64,000 nt of DNA from Streptomyces sp. NBC_00190. Lineage in GTDB: Bacteria > Actinomycetota > Actinomycetes > Streptomycetales > Streptomycetaceae. The position numbers and the translations under genes were made by a program. Below the pieces are notes generated by a model. The model had not been told where the DNA came from. It saw nothing but the letters and a program-made list of their open reading frames with translations, and did not search any database. The DNA is taken from assembly GCF_036203305.1 (NCBI RefSeq), contig NZ_CP108131.1, positions 310,001 to 374,000 on the forward strand, in the 5' to 3' direction. Shown piece after piece: positions 1-8,434 of this stretch (positions within the stretch are counted from its first letter, which is position 1; each line of letters starts with the position of its first letter).

Positions 1-165
1 CGCTCCGTTGGGCCCCAGCAGGCCGTGGACGCCGGTGCCGAGCGAGAGGTCGAGCCCGTCGACCGCCATCTTCTTGCGTCCGGCCCGCACCTTCAGGCCG
101 GTGGCCCGGATCTCCCAGGCGTAGGTCTTCGGCGCGGTGGCAGCCGCGCTCGTGGTGGATGTCAT
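1..165 (-). CDS. ABC transporter ATP-binding protein, N-terminal part (runs off the window)
   Basis: Only the first 55 codons lie in the window; the ATG is at 165 and the gene continues past base 1. The visible part reads as the start of an ABC ATPase domain. A short Ala/Thr-rich leader is followed by a beta-strand with 'AVDGLDLSL' and then the beginning of the Walker A loop, 'GLLGPNGA', which is cut by the edge. It lies downstream of the sigma/anti-sigma pair on the same strand, with 31 bp after the anti-sigma stop. That suggests the sigma, anti-sigma and ABC genes form one transcription unit, perhaps an exporter under ECF control. The substrate cannot be told from this fragment. Confidence 0.8.
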   Translation of the reverse strand, partial: MTSTTSAAATAPKTYAWEIRATGLKVRAGRKKMAVDGLDLSLGTGVHGLLGPNGA

Positions 166-196
166 GCGGTGGTCCCTTTCGAGGTCGAGCAAGGTT

Positions 197-1021
197 TCAC
201 AGCGCTGAGTACGCGCGCCTGCGGGCGATCACGGCGCCGATGCCGAGCGCGAGAAGCACTCCCCACACGGGCATTTGGTCCGGCCGCAGGACGATGGGGA
301 CGCGGCCGGTGCCCCAGGCGGGTGCCGCGATGACGATGCCCCACGCGACCACCAGCCCGGCGGCGGCGCGGGTCACGCCGACCACGCTGCCCAATGCCAG
401 GGCTGTGGAGGTGAAGGCCAGCGAGGGCAGCAACCACTGAGCGGCCGTCATGGCTCCGGTCAGCCAGCCCTCCACCAAGAGCGCGGGCAGCACCACGGCG
501 AGTGCCGAGATGGTGCGCCGGAGCAGCAGGGGCAGACCGGCCCGGGGTGTGGAGGCTGTCAGTTCGTGCGCCGGGTCCAGGCTGCGCGACCACGCCGCGG
601 CGACAGCGCACAGCGGCAGGACGGGCGCGATCAGCAGCGCGGGCGAGGCGGCGCCGGCGACCGCCGGCGCGCCGGCCGCCGCCAGCAGCAGCGCCAGCAG
701 GGTCACGGTGACGGTCATGGCCAGCCACGGGACCATGACCGGGGTCGTCCAGGCCGGCACCCACCTCGGGCGGTACCGCCGCGAGGGCGCCCTGACGGCT
801 GCGTCCAGCTGCGGCGCCAGCCCGGCCCGGACGGTGTCGACGAGCACGGCGATGCCGGGCGCCTCGGTGGCCACGGAGGCCGACAGGCGGCTGCGGCACA
901 TCGCGCACGTCTCCATATGGGACTCCAGCGCCCACAGCGTGTCCGCGGCGATCTCCGTGTCACCCCGTGCGTAGTCGTCGATCACCCGCATCCACGCATG
1001 TGACGAATGTTCCGCGCTCAT
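197..1021 (-). CDS. zinc-finger anti-sigma factor-like membrane protein
   Basis: 274 aa. The N-terminus carries an H-x3-C-x2-C zinc-binding motif (His35, Cys39, Cys42), the hallmark of zinc-containing anti-sigma (ZAS) domains that hold an ECF sigma factor at the membrane. From about residue 95 to the end there are roughly six hydrophobic segments, so it is a polytopic membrane protein rather than the common single-span type. The start overlaps the sigma-factor stop by 4 bp (ATGA), so the two are translationally coupled and very likely partners. The signal it senses is unknown. Confidence 0.82.
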   Translation of the reverse strand: MSAEHSSHAWMRVIDDYARGDTEIAADTLWALESHMETCAMCRSRLSASVATEAPGIAVLVDTVRAGLAPQLDAAVRAPSRRYRPRWVPAWTTPVMVPWLAMTVTVTLLALLLAAAGAPAVAGAASPALLIAPVLPLCAVAAAWSRSLDPAHELTASTPRAGLPLLLRRTISALAVVLPALLVEGWLTGAMTAAQWLLPSLAFTSTALALGSVVGVTRAAAGLVVAWGIVIAAPAWGTGRVPIVLRPDQMPVWGVLLALGIGAVIARRRAYSAL

Positions 1022-1635
1022 GCCAGCGCCTCCCGCATCGCGATCCGGGCCCGGCGGGCGCGGGTCTTAACCGTGCCTTCGGGCAGTCTGAGCAGGACGG
1101 CGGTCTCCCGGACGGAGAGCCCGTCCAGCACCATGGCCTGCAGTACCTGGCGAAGTTCCGGCGCCAGTTGCCGCAGCGCGTCACCGACGTCGCCGGCCAC
1201 GGCCTTGGCGAGCGCCTCGTCCTCCGCCGCGGGAACCAACGCACGCTCGGCGGCGGCGACCGGCGGTTCGGCGTGGTGGGCCCGGCGCCGGAACGCGTCG
1301 ACCAGGCGGCGCGCCGCGATCGTCCACAGCCACCCGACGGCCGTCCCACCGACCGCACTCCCGGCAAACGCGCCGGCCGCGCGCCACACCGCCAGATAGG
1401 TCTCCTGCATGACCTCGGCGACGATCTGCTCGTCCGCGCAGCGGCGGCGCAGCCGCACCGCCAGCCACGGCGACGTACGCCGGTACAACTCGTCGAACGC
1501 CCCGCGGTTACCTCTGGCCACCAGCCGGAGGAGGCTTTCCTCGTCCAGCTCTTCCAGTGCTCTCCTGCGTGATCTCACACCAGCCAGACGGCCGCTGCGC
1601 CGCGCAAGTTCTGCATCTGCCGTGATCTGCGTCAC
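1018..1635 (-). CDS. RNA polymerase ECF-type sigma factor
   Basis: 205 aa, GTG start. The layout is that of an ECF sigma factor. Region 2 (about residues 45-110) includes the core-binding helix and a '-VGWLWTIAARRLVDAFRRR-' segment. A linker rich in Ala/Glu follows, then region 4 (about 150-203) with the helix-turn-helix 'LSVRETAVLLRLPEGTVKTR'. It overlaps the downstream zinc-finger membrane protein by 4 bp, the usual sigma/anti-sigma arrangement. Target promoters are not evident. Upstream lies a decayed IS5 element, so its own promoter must sit within the short stretch next to that relic or inside it. Confidence 0.9.
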   Translation of the reverse strand: MTQITADAELARRSGRLAGVRSRRRALEELDEESLLRLVARGNRGAFDELYRRTSPWLAVRLRRRCADEQIVAEVMQETYLAVWRAAGAFAGSAVGGTAVGWLWTIAARRLVDAFRRRAHHAEPPVAAAERALVPAAEDEALAKAVAGDVGDALRQLAPELRQVLQAMVLDGLSVRETAVLLRLPEGTVKTRARRARIAMREALA

Positions 1636-1639
1636 GGTG

Positions 1640-2303
1640 TCACGTGCGGAGGATTGCGATCCCCCGAAACCTGGCCGCCGGCTTCGTCCCGGCGCTGTCC
1701 CCGGCCTGTCCGGCGGTCAGGACCAGCGCGAGCGGACGGCGCCTGCGGTCCGCGGCGAGATGAATCTTGCTGGTGAGGCCGCCCCGGGACCTGCCGAGCA
1801 AGGCTTCCTTCAGGCGGAGCTTGCGTCCGCGTCGGATGCGCCGGCGCTCTGCCTGTCCGTTCCTTCCCTCCGGTCCGCCCCCTTTTGCCGAGCCTCTTCC
1901 TGCTCCTGCTCGGCTTCTTCCAGGGCCTTCACGAGGTGCTTGCTGACGCGCATCCCCGCCGCGTCATGATGGGCGCGGACCGTTGTGGAATCCACGCTGA
2001 CCAGCGACAAGTCCGTTCTGCCCACCCGGGCTCCCTCGGCGATCAGACCTTCCAGCAGCTCGGTGAAAACACCGGCGTCCCGCCAGACGCGAAACCGTCC
2101 GTAGACGGGGGCCCACGGGCCGAACTCGGCAGGCATCTCCCGCCACTGGGCACTGGGCACTGGGCACTGGACCGGAACCGCCAGATCACACCCTCGAACT
2201 GCTACCGCAACCGCTCCGGGTACGGACCGTACCTACCGATCGGCAGGTACGGCTCGATCAACTTCCACTGGGCAATGGTGAGTTGCCTGCGTGTTACGAC
2301 CAC
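1640..2303 (-). pseudogene. IS5-family transposase, broken by a nonsense codon and frameshifts
   Basis: Reading the minus strand, consecutive pieces of one IS5-family transposase appear in different frames. The N-terminus ('TRRQLTIAQWKLIEPYLPIG', from about 2303) is cut by a TAG where 'RLRQQFEG' is expected. The central part ('WREMPAEFGPWAPVYGRFR' to 'VDSTTVRAHHDAAGMR') follows in another frame. The C-terminal part ('GRSRGGLTSKIHLAADRR', 'LVLTAGQAGDS') is in a third frame down to about 1640. A 7-bp tandem repeat sits exactly at the N-terminal/central frameshift. The DDE catalytic C-terminal end is missing, so the element is inactive. Confidence 0.88.
2144..2170. repeat. heptanucleotide tandem repeat (CACTGGG, 3.9 copies)
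   Basis: Three full copies of CACTGGG and a fourth lacking one base lie inside the IS5 transposase relic. An intact reading frame would need only about two copies, so expansion by slippage explains the frameshift at this point. Confidence 0.85.
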
Positions 2304-2424
2304 AGCCCTACTGGATTCCACCCCTCGAACATGACAGAACCCAAGAATGACCACGGCATCACACAGGCCCTGGAACTGGGACACGACCGGCTCGCCATCA
2401 CCCTGAGGGTCCCCGTCCGGGCCT

Positions 2425-5064
2425 TCAGGAGAGGATCTCGATGTAGCCGTCGGTTCCGTGGACGCGGATCCGCTGGCCGTCCCGGATGAGACGGGTGGCC
2501 CGGTCCACGCCCACGACGGCGGGCAGCCCGTACTCTCGGGCGATCACCGCTCCGTGCGTCATCAGACCGCCCACCTCCGTCACCAGGCCGGCGATCCCGA
2601 CGAACAGCGGCGACCAGCTGGGGTCCGTGAAGGGCGTGACCAGGATGTCGCCCGCTTCGAGATCGGCCTGTGCGATGTCGAGGACCACGCGGGCCCGTCC
2701 CTCGACCGTCCCGGCGGAAACCGGTACTCCGATCAGGGCGCCGGCCGGGGCGTCGTCGCGCCGGTACGACCCGGTGAGTGCCTCGCCGTCCGAGGTGAGG
2801 ACCCGGGGCGGGGTGAGCGCGTGATAGGCGCGGAACGCTTCCTTGCGCTGCTCGACGAGCTGGTCGTCCACCCGGTTCGAGCGCACCACGTCGTGGAGTT
2901 CTTGGAACGTGAGGTAGAAGGCGTCCTCCGCCGTGGAGAGGACGCCGGCCCGTACGAGGCGGTCGGCTTCCTTCAACAGGGCCTGCTTGTAGAGGAAGTA
3001 GCGGCTGATGATGGCGTACTTCGGGTACTCCCGGTACCCGATGAAGGTCCTGACCCGGTCGATCATCCCCTGCGTCTCGGCGGCCTTGCGGTCCCCGTCG
3101 GGCAGGGCGCGCAGGCGCGACAGCACGTCCTGCTCCATTTGCCGGGCCTTGTGACGCCCCTGCTCGAAACGCTGCTCGGCTGCGCCCGGCTCGAAGTTCC
3201 GTACGTTGTCGAGGATCGCGGGCAAGAGCGTGGCCGGGCTCTCGCGCCAACGCGGCCTCGTGATGTCGATCTCGCCGACGCAGCGCATGCCGTAGCGGTC
3301 GAGGTACTCCTCAATGGCGCCGCGCGCTTCGGTCCCGCCCGGAAACTTGGGCAGTTCGTCCAGGAAGGCCTGGCCGTGGGCGTCCTGGTCCTTGACGTCC
3401 TGGAGGAACGCCACCACCTCGGGCAGCGGGCGGATCACGTCCGCGACGTCGAGCAGCGCCAGCCCCATCTCCGACGTGATGTTGTCGGGGGCGGACAGGG
3501 TGAGCGTGTCGGCCGCGTTCTTCTCGCCGAGCCATTCGAGCAGCTTGTCGTTGAGCCACCATGTGGCCTCCATCCCCGCCATGATCGCCTGGATGCTCAG
3601 CGGATCACTGAGGACCTGCCGGTGCTCCTCGAAGGCCTCTTGCAGGAGGTACTCGAACAGCGCGGGACCGGTCTTCTCCCGGAGGCCGTGCTCCAGGGCG
3701 GAGATGGATGCCCGGCTGCGCTCGATCAGCCCGCTGACGACGGCCGTATCGGTGGCGATGGGGGTGGGCGCGCCACCGCCACTGCTGCTGCCACGGCCGG
3801 CCCCGCCGGGAGCGGGGTCCGGGAGGGACGGTACGAAATCGTCCCGGTCGAGGACGGTCTGCAGAGCGTCCTTGATCAGCGGATCGCCCTTCTCCATGGC
3901 GTCCAGCAGGGCGGCGCGGCTCGCGGGTGCGGCCAAGCGCCGGGTGACGTCGACGAACAGCCGCCCGCCGGCCTCGTGCATCGGGACCATGGCCGTGAGC
4001 TGCCACATGGAGAAGCCCAAGGGCTTCATGGGGTCGGTCATCATCTGCCCGTGGCCAACGGAGACGTAGACGTGATTCTCCTGGTCGCCACCGTCGGCGG
4101 GGACGGGGACGGGGAACAGCGTGGTGATCGGCCGGCTCTGGACGACCTGGAACTCATCGCCGACCAGGCACCACTCGATGTCCTGCGGGCAGCCGAAGTG
4201 CGCTTCGATACGCCGCCCGAGCTGCGCGAGCCGTACGGCCTGCGCATCGGTCAGCGCAGGCTCCTCCTGCCGCTGGGCGTCGATCGCCACTTCCCGCGTA
4301 CCGCCGGTCGGCAGGGCGTGAACGGCCATCTGTTTGCCAGCGATCGTCCTGGCGACGACCTCGCCGTCCCGCACCTTGAAGACGTCCGGGTTCACCAGGC
4401 CGGAGACCAGGGCCTCACCGAGGCCGAATCCGGCGTCCACCGTGGAGACCTTCCGGTGGCCCGTGACGGGATCGGCCGTGAACAGGATGCCGGAGGCATC
4501 CGGGAAGACCATCCGCTGTACCACCACGGCCATGCGGACCGTCCGGTGGTCGATGCCGTTGCGCCGGCGGTAGGTCACGGCCCGCTCGGTGAACAGCGAG
4601 GCCCAGCACCGGCTGACGTGCCGAAGGATCTCCGCCGGCCCCACCACGTTCAGGTACGTGTCCTGCTGCCCGGCGAACGAGGCCGTCGGCAGGTCCTCCG
4701 CCGTCGCGCTGGACCGGACGGCGTAGGCGGCATCCTCCTCGGACCGGGAGAATACGCGGGTGATCGCCGTCGCGATGTCGACGGGGATGGCGATGTCCTC
4801 GATGGTGCGGCGGACCTGCGCGCTGAGCGTGCGGACTGCCTCGCGGTCGTCAGGGTTCACGCGCGACAGCTCATCGAGCGGGTCGTCGAGCGACGGTGCT
4901 TGCGCCATGACCTGCCGGAAGGCGTCGGTCGTCACGCAGAAGCCGTCCGGGACGCGGATGCCTTCGATCCGCGACAGCCCGCCAAGATGCGCGGCCTTGC
5001 CGCCGACGAGGGCGCCCTGCGACGCATCGATTTCCCGGAGGCCCAGCACGTACTGATCAGTCAC
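2425..5064 (-). CDS. rph: rifampin phosphotransferase (rifamycin-inactivating)
   Basis: 879 aa with a GTG start. This is the full length and layout of Rph, a relative of PEP synthase that uses ATP to phosphorylate rifamycins. The N-terminal ATP-grasp-like domain (about 1-310) opens with 'GGKAAHLGGL' near residue 21 and includes 'YAVRSSATAEDLP'. The middle (about 320-770) is the rifamycin-binding domain. The C-terminal swivelling His domain has 'TDPSWSPLFVGIAGLVTEVG' and 'GGLMTHGAVIAREYG', with the phospho-carrier histidine at about residue 837. PEP synthases have a similar His domain, but this order (ATP domain, drug domain, His domain last) and the RAE upstream favour Rph. Nothing looks broken. 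It is monocistronic, flanked by IS and TPR relics. Confidence 0.93.
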   Translation of the reverse strand: MTDQYVLGLREIDASQGALVGGKAAHLGGLSRIEGIRVPDGFCVTTDAFRQVMAQAPSLDDPLDELSRVNPDDREAVRTLSAQVRRTIEDIAIPVDIATAITRVFSRSEEDAAYAVRSSATAEDLPTASFAGQQDTYLNVVGPAEILRHVSRCWASLFTERAVTYRRRNGIDHRTVRMAVVVQRMVFPDASGILFTADPVTGHRKVSTVDAGFGLGEALVSGLVNPDVFKVRDGEVVARTIAGKQMAVHALPTGGTREVAIDAQRQEEPALTDAQAVRLAQLGRRIEAHFGCPQDIEWCLVGDEFQVVQSRPITTLFPVPVPADGGDQENHVYVSVGHGQMMTDPMKPLGFSMWQLTAMVPMHEAGGRLFVDVTRRLAAPASRAALLDAMEKGDPLIKDALQTVLDRDDFVPSLPDPAPGGAGRGSSSGGGAPTPIATDTAVVSGLIERSRASISALEHGLREKTGPALFEYLLQEAFEEHRQVLSDPLSIQAIMAGMEATWWLNDKLLEWLGEKNAADTLTLSAPDNITSEMGLALLDVADVIRPLPEVVAFLQDVKDQDAHGQAFLDELPKFPGGTEARGAIEEYLDRYGMRCVGEIDITRPRWRESPATLLPAILDNVRNFEPGAAEQRFEQGRHKARQMEQDVLSRLRALPDGDRKAAETQGMIDRVRTFIGYREYPKYAIISRYFLYKQALLKEADRLVRAGVLSTAEDAFYLTFQELHDVVRSNRVDDQLVEQRKEAFRAYHALTPPRVLTSDGEALTGSYRRDDAPAGALIGVPVSAGTVEGRARVVLDIAQADLEAGDILVTPFTDPSWSPLFVGIAGLVTEVGGLMTHGAVIAREYGLPAVVGVDRATRLIRDGQRIRVHGTDGYIEILS

Positions 5065-5121
5065 TGCGTTCCCTAACCCTTGCCCAATACCCGGTACAGC
5101 GGATGATTCTGCGCCTTACCC

Positions 5122-5141
5122 GGGGCCTTGCGGCAAGCCCC
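5122..5141 (-). promoter_or_regulatory. rifamycin-associated element (RAE)
   Basis: On the coding strand of rph this reads GGGGCTTGCCGCAAGGCCCC, about 58-77 bp before the GTG start. From memory, the published RAE is the 19-bp inverted repeat GGGGCTTGCGGCAAGGCCC. The site here matches it except for the central base of the palindrome. RAEs precede rifamycin-inducible resistance genes (rph, arr, helR) in actinomycetes, so rph is probably induced by rifamycins. Confidence 0.85.
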
Positions 5142-5164
5142 CTCACGCGCTATAAGTTGAAAGT

Positions 5165-5188
5165 GGCAAGGAGATCTCTCTCCTTGCC
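5165..5188. promoter_or_regulatory. 10-bp perfect hairpin upstream of the RAE
   Basis: GGCAAGGAGA and TCTCCTTGCC flank a 4-nt loop, and a T-rich stretch follows on the + strand. It lies about 100-125 bp upstream of rph, just before the RAE. It could end transcription coming from the right or be an extra operator. On the rph strand a TATAGC box follows between it and the RAE. Confidence 0.5.
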
Positions 5189-5250
5189 TTTGTATTTCCT
5201 GAGGCGGTGGACGCTGCACGGGCCCGATCGAATCACGCGGAAGCCCGTGT

Positions 5251-5547
5251 TCACGGCCCCGGAGTCCACCTGCGAGTGATCGCGTCCGGGCGTCGGCCAA
5301 TGGGGGTCGCGGCACGTGTCCTCCGGTACTCCTTCACGGCCGCACGGGCATCCCCACGTAGCGGCTGCACCGAGCGTGGAAGCGACTCGCTCAGCGGGCG
5401 CAGGATCTCCAACGCCTGCTGCCGGCGGCCGGACTCGCCCAGGGACACGCCCCACCAGTAAGCCGCCTCGGGATGGGCGACTACTTCGCCCATCGGATCA
5501 ATGCCCACCGCCTCGAAGTGGCGAGCCGCCTCAGGGCAGTCGCCCAT
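5251..5547 (-). pseudogene. TPR-type protein fragment
   Basis: About 70 codons read as tetratricopeptide-like sequence ('CPEAARHFEAVGIDP', 'HPEAAYWWGVSLGESGRRQQALEIL'), with no domain before or after. The reading frame starts abruptly next to the DUF2071 relic. A second TPR relic on the same strand (5966-6280) may be from the same ancestral gene, split by the insertion of DUF2071 sequence. No function is expected. Confidence 0.55.
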
Positions 5548-5614
5548 GCGAAACGCGGCGGCGGCCAGGACGCGCCGCGCCAGGATCTGGCTCTCGAGCG
5601 GTACCGGGGCGACG

Positions 5615-5905
5615 GCAGGCGTTCGTGCACTGGCCCTACCGTCCGGAAGATGTGCGGGCCGTGCTGCCGCCGAGCCTTGAGCCCGATTTGTTCGACGGGC
5701 GGGCGTGGGTAAGCCTGACGCTTCGTGATGTCCGTCGTGCGGTGTGTGGGCTGCCGAGGGTTCCGGACACCTTCGCAGAGACCATCTGCGGACCTACGTG
5801 CGGCACCCGGGCGGGCCGCCCGGTCTGTGGTTCTTGTTCCTCGACGTCACCCAGCCCCTGCCGCTCGCGGCCCACCTGCTCGGGGTCCCCTACGTCCTCG
5901 CCGAG
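5615..5905 (+). pseudogene. DUF2071 (YqjF-like) protein, frameshifted fragment
   Basis: The + strand encodes the typical DUF2071 opening 'FVHWPYRPEDVRAVLPPSLEPDLFDG' style segment (quoted in part: 'HWPYRPEDVRAVLPP'). It then jumps frame near 5770 to 'LRTYVRHPGGPPGLWFLFLD'. Both start and C-terminal half are missing. Intact members are about 230 aa proteins of the acetoacetate-decarboxylase fold. Confidence 0.65.
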
Positions 5906-5965
5906 CGCTCGGACCAGAGCCCGCGCCTGCCAGGAGCGCGCTGCCGCCGAAGTCCGCTGCCGGCT

Positions 5966-6280
5966 CTAACCCCGGGCGCTCGGCCAGTACACGCCGAAAC
6001 ACTGCGTGGATCGCGCTTGTTCCAGGTTCACACGAACCAGCGCTGTCGCCGGATGGCCTGGGCTCAGTACCCGCTCACAGTCCTCCAGGGTGCGCTCGTA
6101 CAGCGGCACCGCCCGCACCAGATCCCCCGCCGACTTGTACGCGACCGCGAGGTTGTTGCAGGAGTCCAGCGTGTCGGGGTGATCGGCACCCAGCACCCGG
6201 TCCGCGCGGCGTACGCCGTGGGCCCGGGCGGTCAGCGCGCCGACGGCGAGGCCTCGGCGAGCAGGTGGTGACGCTTGCAC
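5966..6280 (-). pseudogene. TPR (NB-ARC-type) protein C-terminal fragment
   Basis: The sequence 'HPDTLDSCNNLAVAYKSAGD' and 'AVPLYERTLEDCERVLSPGHP' is characteristic of the repeats at the C-terminus of actinomycete TPR/NB-ARC proteins. The fragment has no upstream ATPase domain; the reading continues as low-complexity sequence on both sides. It is probably a remnant. Confidence 0.6.
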
Positions 6281-6631
6281 GCGCCGCGCATCACGTCACG
6301 AGGACGACCAGAGCAGGCTCGCGGACCCTTAGACGTCGCTACGCACCGCCCGTTTCTTGACGTCCGACGGTCGTCCGGGGTGGCTCTCCGCGCGCTTTCG
6401 TTGCGTTTGCCAGTCGCTGCGGGCGGCAGGAGACTGGTGATATCAGCGTGGCCCCGCCCCTGGAATCCGGGCTGGTCGGTGCCAGACGCTTCTCCCGTTG
6501 CTGTCACATCAGGGGCACCTGCTGTTTCCTCGAGCCTTTCTATGGCCGGAAACTCGAGCAGCGATCTGAGAACATCCAAGCATCAACTGATGAATTGTTA
6601 ACCGTTGACCCTCTCGCCCAGGAGGTGTCCC
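6281..6631. other. intergenic region without a recognised gene
   Basis: Several overlapping open frames exist on both strands, but none has a recognisable motif or ribosome site. The last 80 bases are relatively AT-rich and must hold the promoter of the protealysin-like gene. Confidence 0.5.
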
Positions 6632-7846
6632 ATGAGCAGGACCCGCCCGATCAACTGCATCATTCCCCCGTACATTCTCGACAAGCTCCTGGAGAGCGAA
6701 GACCGTGAGGTGCGCCAGGCCGCCTTGGACACCCTGCTGACCACTGCGCGCCTACGGGGCGAGCGAGCGGTCCGGGCGTCCCTCGCCGGTGCGGCCGCCA
6801 CCGCCGGTAACGGCCGGCGCACCATCTTCGACTGCGAGCAGGGGGTGTCCCTCCCCAATGCGGTCCTGGTCAGGCCGGAAGACGGACCGCAGTCCGCAGA
6901 CCCGGCCGCCAACCAGGCGTTCGACGGACTCGGCCTGACGCGCGATTTCTACAAGGAGGTGTTCCAGCGCAATTCGATCGATGACCGGGGGATGCGGCTG
7001 GACGGATACCTCCACTTCGACGTGCAATTCAACAACGCGTTCTGGGACGGACGTCAGATGGTCTTCGGCGACGGGGACGGTAAGGAGTTCAGCAACCTAA
7101 CGGGATCGCTGGACGTGATCGCCCACGAGTTGACGCACGGGGTCACCGAGAACACCTCGGAATTCGAGTACCACAATCAGCCCGGGGCCCTGAACGAGTC
7201 GATGTCGGACGTCTTCGGGTCGCTGGTCAAGCAATGGTCACTGAAACAGGCGGCCGAGGACGCGGACTGGCTGATCGGGGCTGATGTGTGGACCCCGGGA
7301 ATCGCCGGCGACGCCCTGCGATCGATGAAGGCGCCTGGGCAGGCATACAACAATCCGCAGTTCGGAAAAGACCCCCAGCCCGACCGTATGAGCAAATTCA
7401 TCCACCTGCCCGACACCCGTAGAGGGGACTTCGGCGGGGTGCACTTCAACTCCGGTATTCCGAATAAGGCGTTCTTCCTGGCGGCCGTGGGCATCGGCGG
7501 ATTCGCATGGGAGACTGCCGGGGTCATCTGGTATGAATCACTCAAAGCCTCCAGTAAGCAGGCCACTTTCCAGGATTTCGCGGACACCACCTTCCAGAAA
7601 GCCGGAGACCTGTTCGGCGTCGGAAGCCCCGAGCAGTCGGCGGTACTGACGGCGTGGCAGGGAGTGGAGATCCAGATCAGCGGGGTTCCTGCGAGGCTCG
7701 CCCGGGCACGGAGCTTGCCGGTCAACGGGAACGGCAGCCTGGGCCGCCAGGACGGCCTGGCCGCCCTGTCCAAGCAGATCGGGGAACTGAACGCCAAGGT
7801 GACCGGGCTGGCCAAGGAAGTGGCCACGTTGAAGGGGGCCAAGTGA
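6632..7846 (+). CDS. protealysin-like M4 metallopeptidase
   Basis: 404 aa from the ATG at 6632, chosen because AGGAGG sits 7 bp before it; an upstream ATG at 6605 has no such site. There is no signal peptide. A short propeptide with the protealysin-type 'CIIPPYIL' motif (residues 9-16) replaces the long thermolysin prosequence. The catalytic domain has the zinc motif HELTH (165-169), the third ligand in 'GALNESMSDVFG' (Glu189) and the proton-donor region 'GGVHFNSG' (His271). It is thus a zinc endopeptidase of the thermolysin family that probably acts in the cytoplasm or is released by an unusual route. The next gene, 16 bp downstream, encodes its likely inhibitor. Confidence 0.92.
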   Translation: MSRTRPINCIIPPYILDKLLESEDREVRQAALDTLLTTARLRGERAVRASLAGAAATAGNGRRTIFDCEQGVSLPNAVLVRPEDGPQSADPAANQAFDGLGLTRDFYKEVFQRNSIDDRGMRLDGYLHFDVQFNNAFWDGRQMVFGDGDGKEFSNLTGSLDVIAHELTHGVTENTSEFEYHNQPGALNESMSDVFGSLVKQWSLKQAAEDADWLIGADVWTPGIAGDALRSMKAPGQAYNNPQFGKDPQPDRMSKFIHLPDTRRGDFGGVHFNSGIPNKAFFLAAVGIGGFAWETAGVIWYESLKASSKQATFQDFADTTFQKAGDLFGVGSPEQSAVLTAWQGVEIQISGVPARLARARSLPVNGNGSLGRQDGLAALSKQIGELNAKVTGLAKEVATLKGAK

Positions 7847-7862
7847 ACACCGGTCGCGCGCA

Positions 7863-8168
7863 ATGAAGGTGACTCTGGAGTCATACGGCGGGCTGGCGGC
7901 GGTAATCCGCCGCCAGCCCAAGGTGCAGGACACAGCGGCCCTGCCCGCGAGCGCCGCAGCAGAGCTGACCCAGCTGGTGGCGGCGGCCGTCGCGATGCCC
8001 GTGGAGGACCAGGCCGACCGTGCCAGGGATGCGATGACCTACACGATCACGGTGGAGGACGGTGACCACGCGACGGTCCTCGAGCAGTCGGACGCCGCCA
8101 TGTCCGCGGCGTTCGCGACCTTGCTCACCTGGCTCAAGAAACACTTCGCGCAGCAGGACCAACCCTAG
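7863..8168 (+). CDS. emfourin-like inhibitor of the M4 peptidase
   Basis: 101 aa, starting 16 bp after the peptidase stop. It opens with 'MKVTLESYGGLAAVIRRQP' and has a middle 'YTITVEDGDHATVLEQSD', features of emfourin, the small slow-binding inhibitor encoded next to protealysin in bacterial operons. No ribosome site is obvious, so it may rely on coupling to the peptidase gene. Expected role: keep the cytoplasmic protease inactive. The pairing itself is the strongest evidence. Confidence 0.82.
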   Translation: MKVTLESYGGLAAVIRRQPKVQDTAALPASAAAELTQLVAAAVAMPVEDQADRARDAMTYTITVEDGDHATVLEQSDAAMSAAFATLLTWLKKHFAQQDQP

Positions 8169-8434
8169 TCTGACGACCACCCGCCCAACGACACGGCTGA
8201 GCCGTCGTTGAGGCAGTGATGAAGGGCGCTGGCAGCAGTGCTCACGAAGGCCGCGGGGACCCCGCACGGGAAGACCCCTCCGACCCGCCGCGACCGCGGC
8301 CAGCGCCCGATCGCCCTCACATCACCGGAGCACGGGGGGACGCGAGTGGCACGTCGGCCCCGCCACCGTGACCCGGTTCCTGCAGTCGCTGCCACGCGAG
8401 GCTGTCCGGCCGGCCGATTCAGCTGAGTCGCGGC

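Noticed and set aside
1810..2160. Independent small gene
   Set aside because: It is the middle segment of the IS5 transposase relic; flanking pieces continue the protein in other frames.
2458..5076. Very long open frame (872 codons) on the + strand opposite rph
   Set aside because: It is the antisense shadow of rph. High third-position GC keeps the opposite frame open; it has no ribosome site or family motif.
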